6,266 bases of DNA from Bryobacterales bacterium. GTDB taxonomy: Bacteria; Acidobacteriota; Terriglobia; Bryobacterales; Bryobacteraceae. Below the pieces are notes generated by a model. That model saw only the letters and a program-made list of their open reading frames with translations, had not been told where the DNA came from and searched no databases. Shown here in pieces: positions 5,262 to 6,266 of the stretch. Made by a program: the position numbers and the translations under genes. The stretch's first letter is position 1, and every line of letters begins with the position of its first letter. The DNA lies in contig PKYZ01000180.1 of the NCBI GenBank assembly GCA_003132865.1, forward strand, positions 12,007 to 18,272, read 5' to 3'.

Positions 5262-5493
5262 TAACTAGCGGCGGCGGACAGCGGGCTTTGGCGTGGTGTA
5301 CAAGCTGGATACGGCCGGCCAGCCGACGGTACTGCACAGCTTGGCGGGCGGGGCCGCTGGAGCCTACCCTAACGGAGTGATCCGCGACTCCGCTGGCAAC
5401 CTCTACGGGACAACCGACATTTACGGCCCAGCGAACTTGGGCGTGGTGTACAAGTTGGATGCGGCTGGTAATGAGACCGTGCTGTACACCTTC
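5262..5493 (+). pseudogene. Fragment of a Gloeo/Verruco-type repeat protein (about 1.5 units)
   Basis: In the frame from 5290 the translation gives GVVYKLDTAG..TVLHSLAGG..PNGVIRDSAGNLYGTT, then GVVYKLDAAGNETVLYTF. This is the ~50-residue beta-propeller-like repeat known as Gloeo_Verruco (TIGR03803), common in large secreted acidobacterial proteins of unknown function. Repeat starts at 5290 and 5440 are exactly 150 bases apart. The part before 5278 is shifted: bases 5264-5277 read T-S-G-G in the next frame, and one extra base near 5277 would restore TSGGGTAGFGVV with the same eight-residue spacing from GTT to GVV as the second unit. In the present frame a TAG lies at 5266. There is no start region or signal peptide, and the sequence passes into permease code after the second unit. 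I regard it as a recombined remnant. Confidence 0.7.
5290..5461 (+). repeat. 150-bp direct repeat within the repeat-protein fragment
   Basis: Bases 5290-5311 and 5440-5461 differ at one position and both encode GVVYKLD. The distance of exactly 150 bases equals one 50-residue protein repeat. Such repeats favour slippage or recombination, which fits the truncated state. Confidence 0.7.
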
Positions 5494-6141
5494 AGGGACG
5501 GCAGGTTTCGCTGCTATCGCGACACTGTAAGGCCGTGCTTCTATATCCCACTGGCCCAGACCTATGGCGCTGACCTGCGCTATCAGGTCAGTCGCATGAA
5601 CTTGGAAGTGCGCACGACCGGCGATCCCGCGCGGCTTGCGGCGGGAATCCGCGGCGAGATTCACGCATTGGACCATGCTTTAGACGAGGACATGCCGGCC
5701 AGGCAGGCGCAGACGCTGGAATCCTATCGGGATGCGGGGCTGGGGCAGGAACGGCTCTTCGCGGCGCTGTTGAGCGGCCTCGGCATGCTGGCGGCCCTGA
5801 TTGCGGCGATCGGGCTTTACGGAGCGCTGGCCTTCGCGGTGGCACAGTGGACGCGCGAAATCGGCATACGCATGGCGCTGGTGGCGGCGTCCGGCCAAGT
5901 CCTGCGGAGCGTTCTGCTGGATGCGCTGGGTCTAGTTGGCGCGGGAATCGCGATCGGGTTCGTAGGGGCGATGCTCCTCGCGCGACTTGTTTCCAGCCTG
6001 TTGTACGGCGTCTCATCGACAGATCCGGCGACCTGTGCGGGTGTGGCCGGAATCCTGATTGTGGTGGGCGCACTGGCGGCGTTTCTGCCGGCGCGGCGGG
6101 CTTCCAGAGTCGATCCCATGGTGGCGTTGCGATACGAGTAG
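5293..6141 (+). pseudogene. Chimeric reading frame ending in the C-terminal part of an ADOP/MacB-type ABC permease
   Basis: The open frame is 282 codons from a GTG that lies inside a repeat unit and has no ribosome-binding site. Residues 1-67 are repeat-protein sequence. From about residue 68 it reads as an ADOP permease: 'DGRFRCYRDTVRPCFYIPLAQ' and 'MNLEVRTTGDP' are the end of the periplasmic MacB core, then the FtsX domain with membrane segments about 155-182, 206-232 and 248-266. 'REIGIRMAL' lies between the first two segments, and the classic 'PARRASRVDPMVALRYE' terminus follows. Complete ADOP proteins have about 800 residues and two FtsX domains, so roughly 600 N-terminal residues are missing. 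The permease frame itself is intact. A fused membrane protein could in theory be made, but absence of a signal, start and first half favours a pseudogene. No ATPase gene is adjacent, as is usual for these 'orphan' permeases. Confidence 0.8.
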
Positions 6142-6157
6142 CGGCGAGCCTTAAGGC

Positions 6158-6181
6158 CTGCCCGAGTTCGAAGTGGGGCAG
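6158..6181. terminator. Hairpin between the convergent gene ends
   Basis: CTGCCC (6158-6163) pairs with GGGCAG (6176-6181) around a 12-base loop containing TTCGAA, and the palindrome GCCTTAAGGC precedes it at 6148-6157. It lies in the 44-bp gap between the permease remnant and the minus-strand regulator, so it may terminate both. There is no T-tract, and GTGGGGCAG (6173-6181) matches the repeat at 3489-3497. Confidence 0.4.
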
Positions 6182-6185
6182 CTCC

Positions 6186-6266
6186 TCACGATTCCAACCC
6201 CATCTGCGTGAGCCGATACCGCAGCGCATTGCGCGTCAGACCCAGCAGCCGCGCGGCCTGGCTCTT
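6186..6266 (-). CDS. C-terminal Fis-type HTH of a probable sigma54-dependent (NtrC-family) regulator, partial
   Basis: Reading the minus strand from the window edge gives 26 codons, K-S-Q-A-A-R-L-L-G-L-T-R-N-A-L-R-Y-R-L-T-Q-M-G-L-E-S, then TGA (6188-6186). This is the recognition helix region of the Fis/HTH_8 domain ('xxAARLLGLTRNxLRYRLxxxGL') that ends enhancer-binding activators of sigma54 RNA polymerase. It normally follows a receiver and a AAA+ domain, which would lie beyond the window. Without them other Fis-type proteins cannot be excluded. It converges on the permease remnant. In acidobacteria such regulators are often found near ADOP permeases, as I recall; that link is inference. The 81-base fragment has no start in the window but is well supported by its motif. 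Confidence 0.8.
   Translation of the reverse strand, partial: KSQAARLLGLTRNALRYRLTQMGLES

Noticed and set aside
5087..5380. 97-codon plus-strand frame across the hairpin island
   Set aside because: It reads through stacked palindromes and into the repeat-protein fragment in the wrong frame.
1..6266. A complete insertion sequence, prophage or defence system
   Set aside because: No transposase, integrase, phage, nuclease or helicase coding sequence is present; only short non-coding repeats and one chimeric remnant.

Overview
The window looks like chromosomal DNA from an acidobacterium, most likely of the Solibacter/Bryobacter type. The reasons are high GC, sparse Shine-Dalgarno use, the C-terminal half of an ADOP-type (acidobacterial duplicated orphan permease) MacB/FtsX protein, a fragment of a Gloeo/Verruco-type ~50-residue repeat protein, and many short palindromic and heptamer repeats between genes. 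The assignment rests on recognised families, not on a database search.

Layout, left to right. (1) 44-505, minus strand: small SRPBCC (polyketide-cyclase/START-like) protein. (2) A 71-bp divergent promoter region with a sigma70-like promoter and a 10-bp palindrome. (3) 577-1917, plus: DAO-family FAD-dependent amine/amino-acid oxidoreductase. (4) 1918-2066: spacer with a branched palindromic repeat. (5) 2067-3542, plus: monofunctional aspartate kinase LysC with two ACT domains and an extra C-terminal tail encoded partly by a palindromic repeat. (6) 3543-4047: about 500 bp without a gene. Its left part is stacked palindromes and heptamers, and its right part holds two strong hairpins of unknown role. 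(7) 4048-5049, plus: YghZ-like aldo/keto reductase. (8) 5050-5260: a second island of hairpins. (9) About 5262-6141, plus: a chimeric remnant in which 1.5 units of a Gloeo/Verruco repeat protein are joined in frame to the last ~210 residues of an ADOP permease. (10) 6186-6266, minus: the last 26 codons of a Fis-type DNA-binding domain, very probably a sigma54-dependent (NtrC-family) regulator that runs off the window.

The intact genes do not form an operon or shared pathway. LysC makes aspartyl phosphate for Lys/Thr/Met biosynthesis, the aldo/keto reductase probably detoxifies small aldehydes, and the FAD enzyme oxidises an amine or amino acid. What links the window is repeat activity. Short palindromic units sit directly at gene ends, supply or touch two stop codons, have apparently lengthened LysC, and border a recombined, decayed gene. 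No complete mobile element, CRISPR array, tRNA or rRNA was seen.
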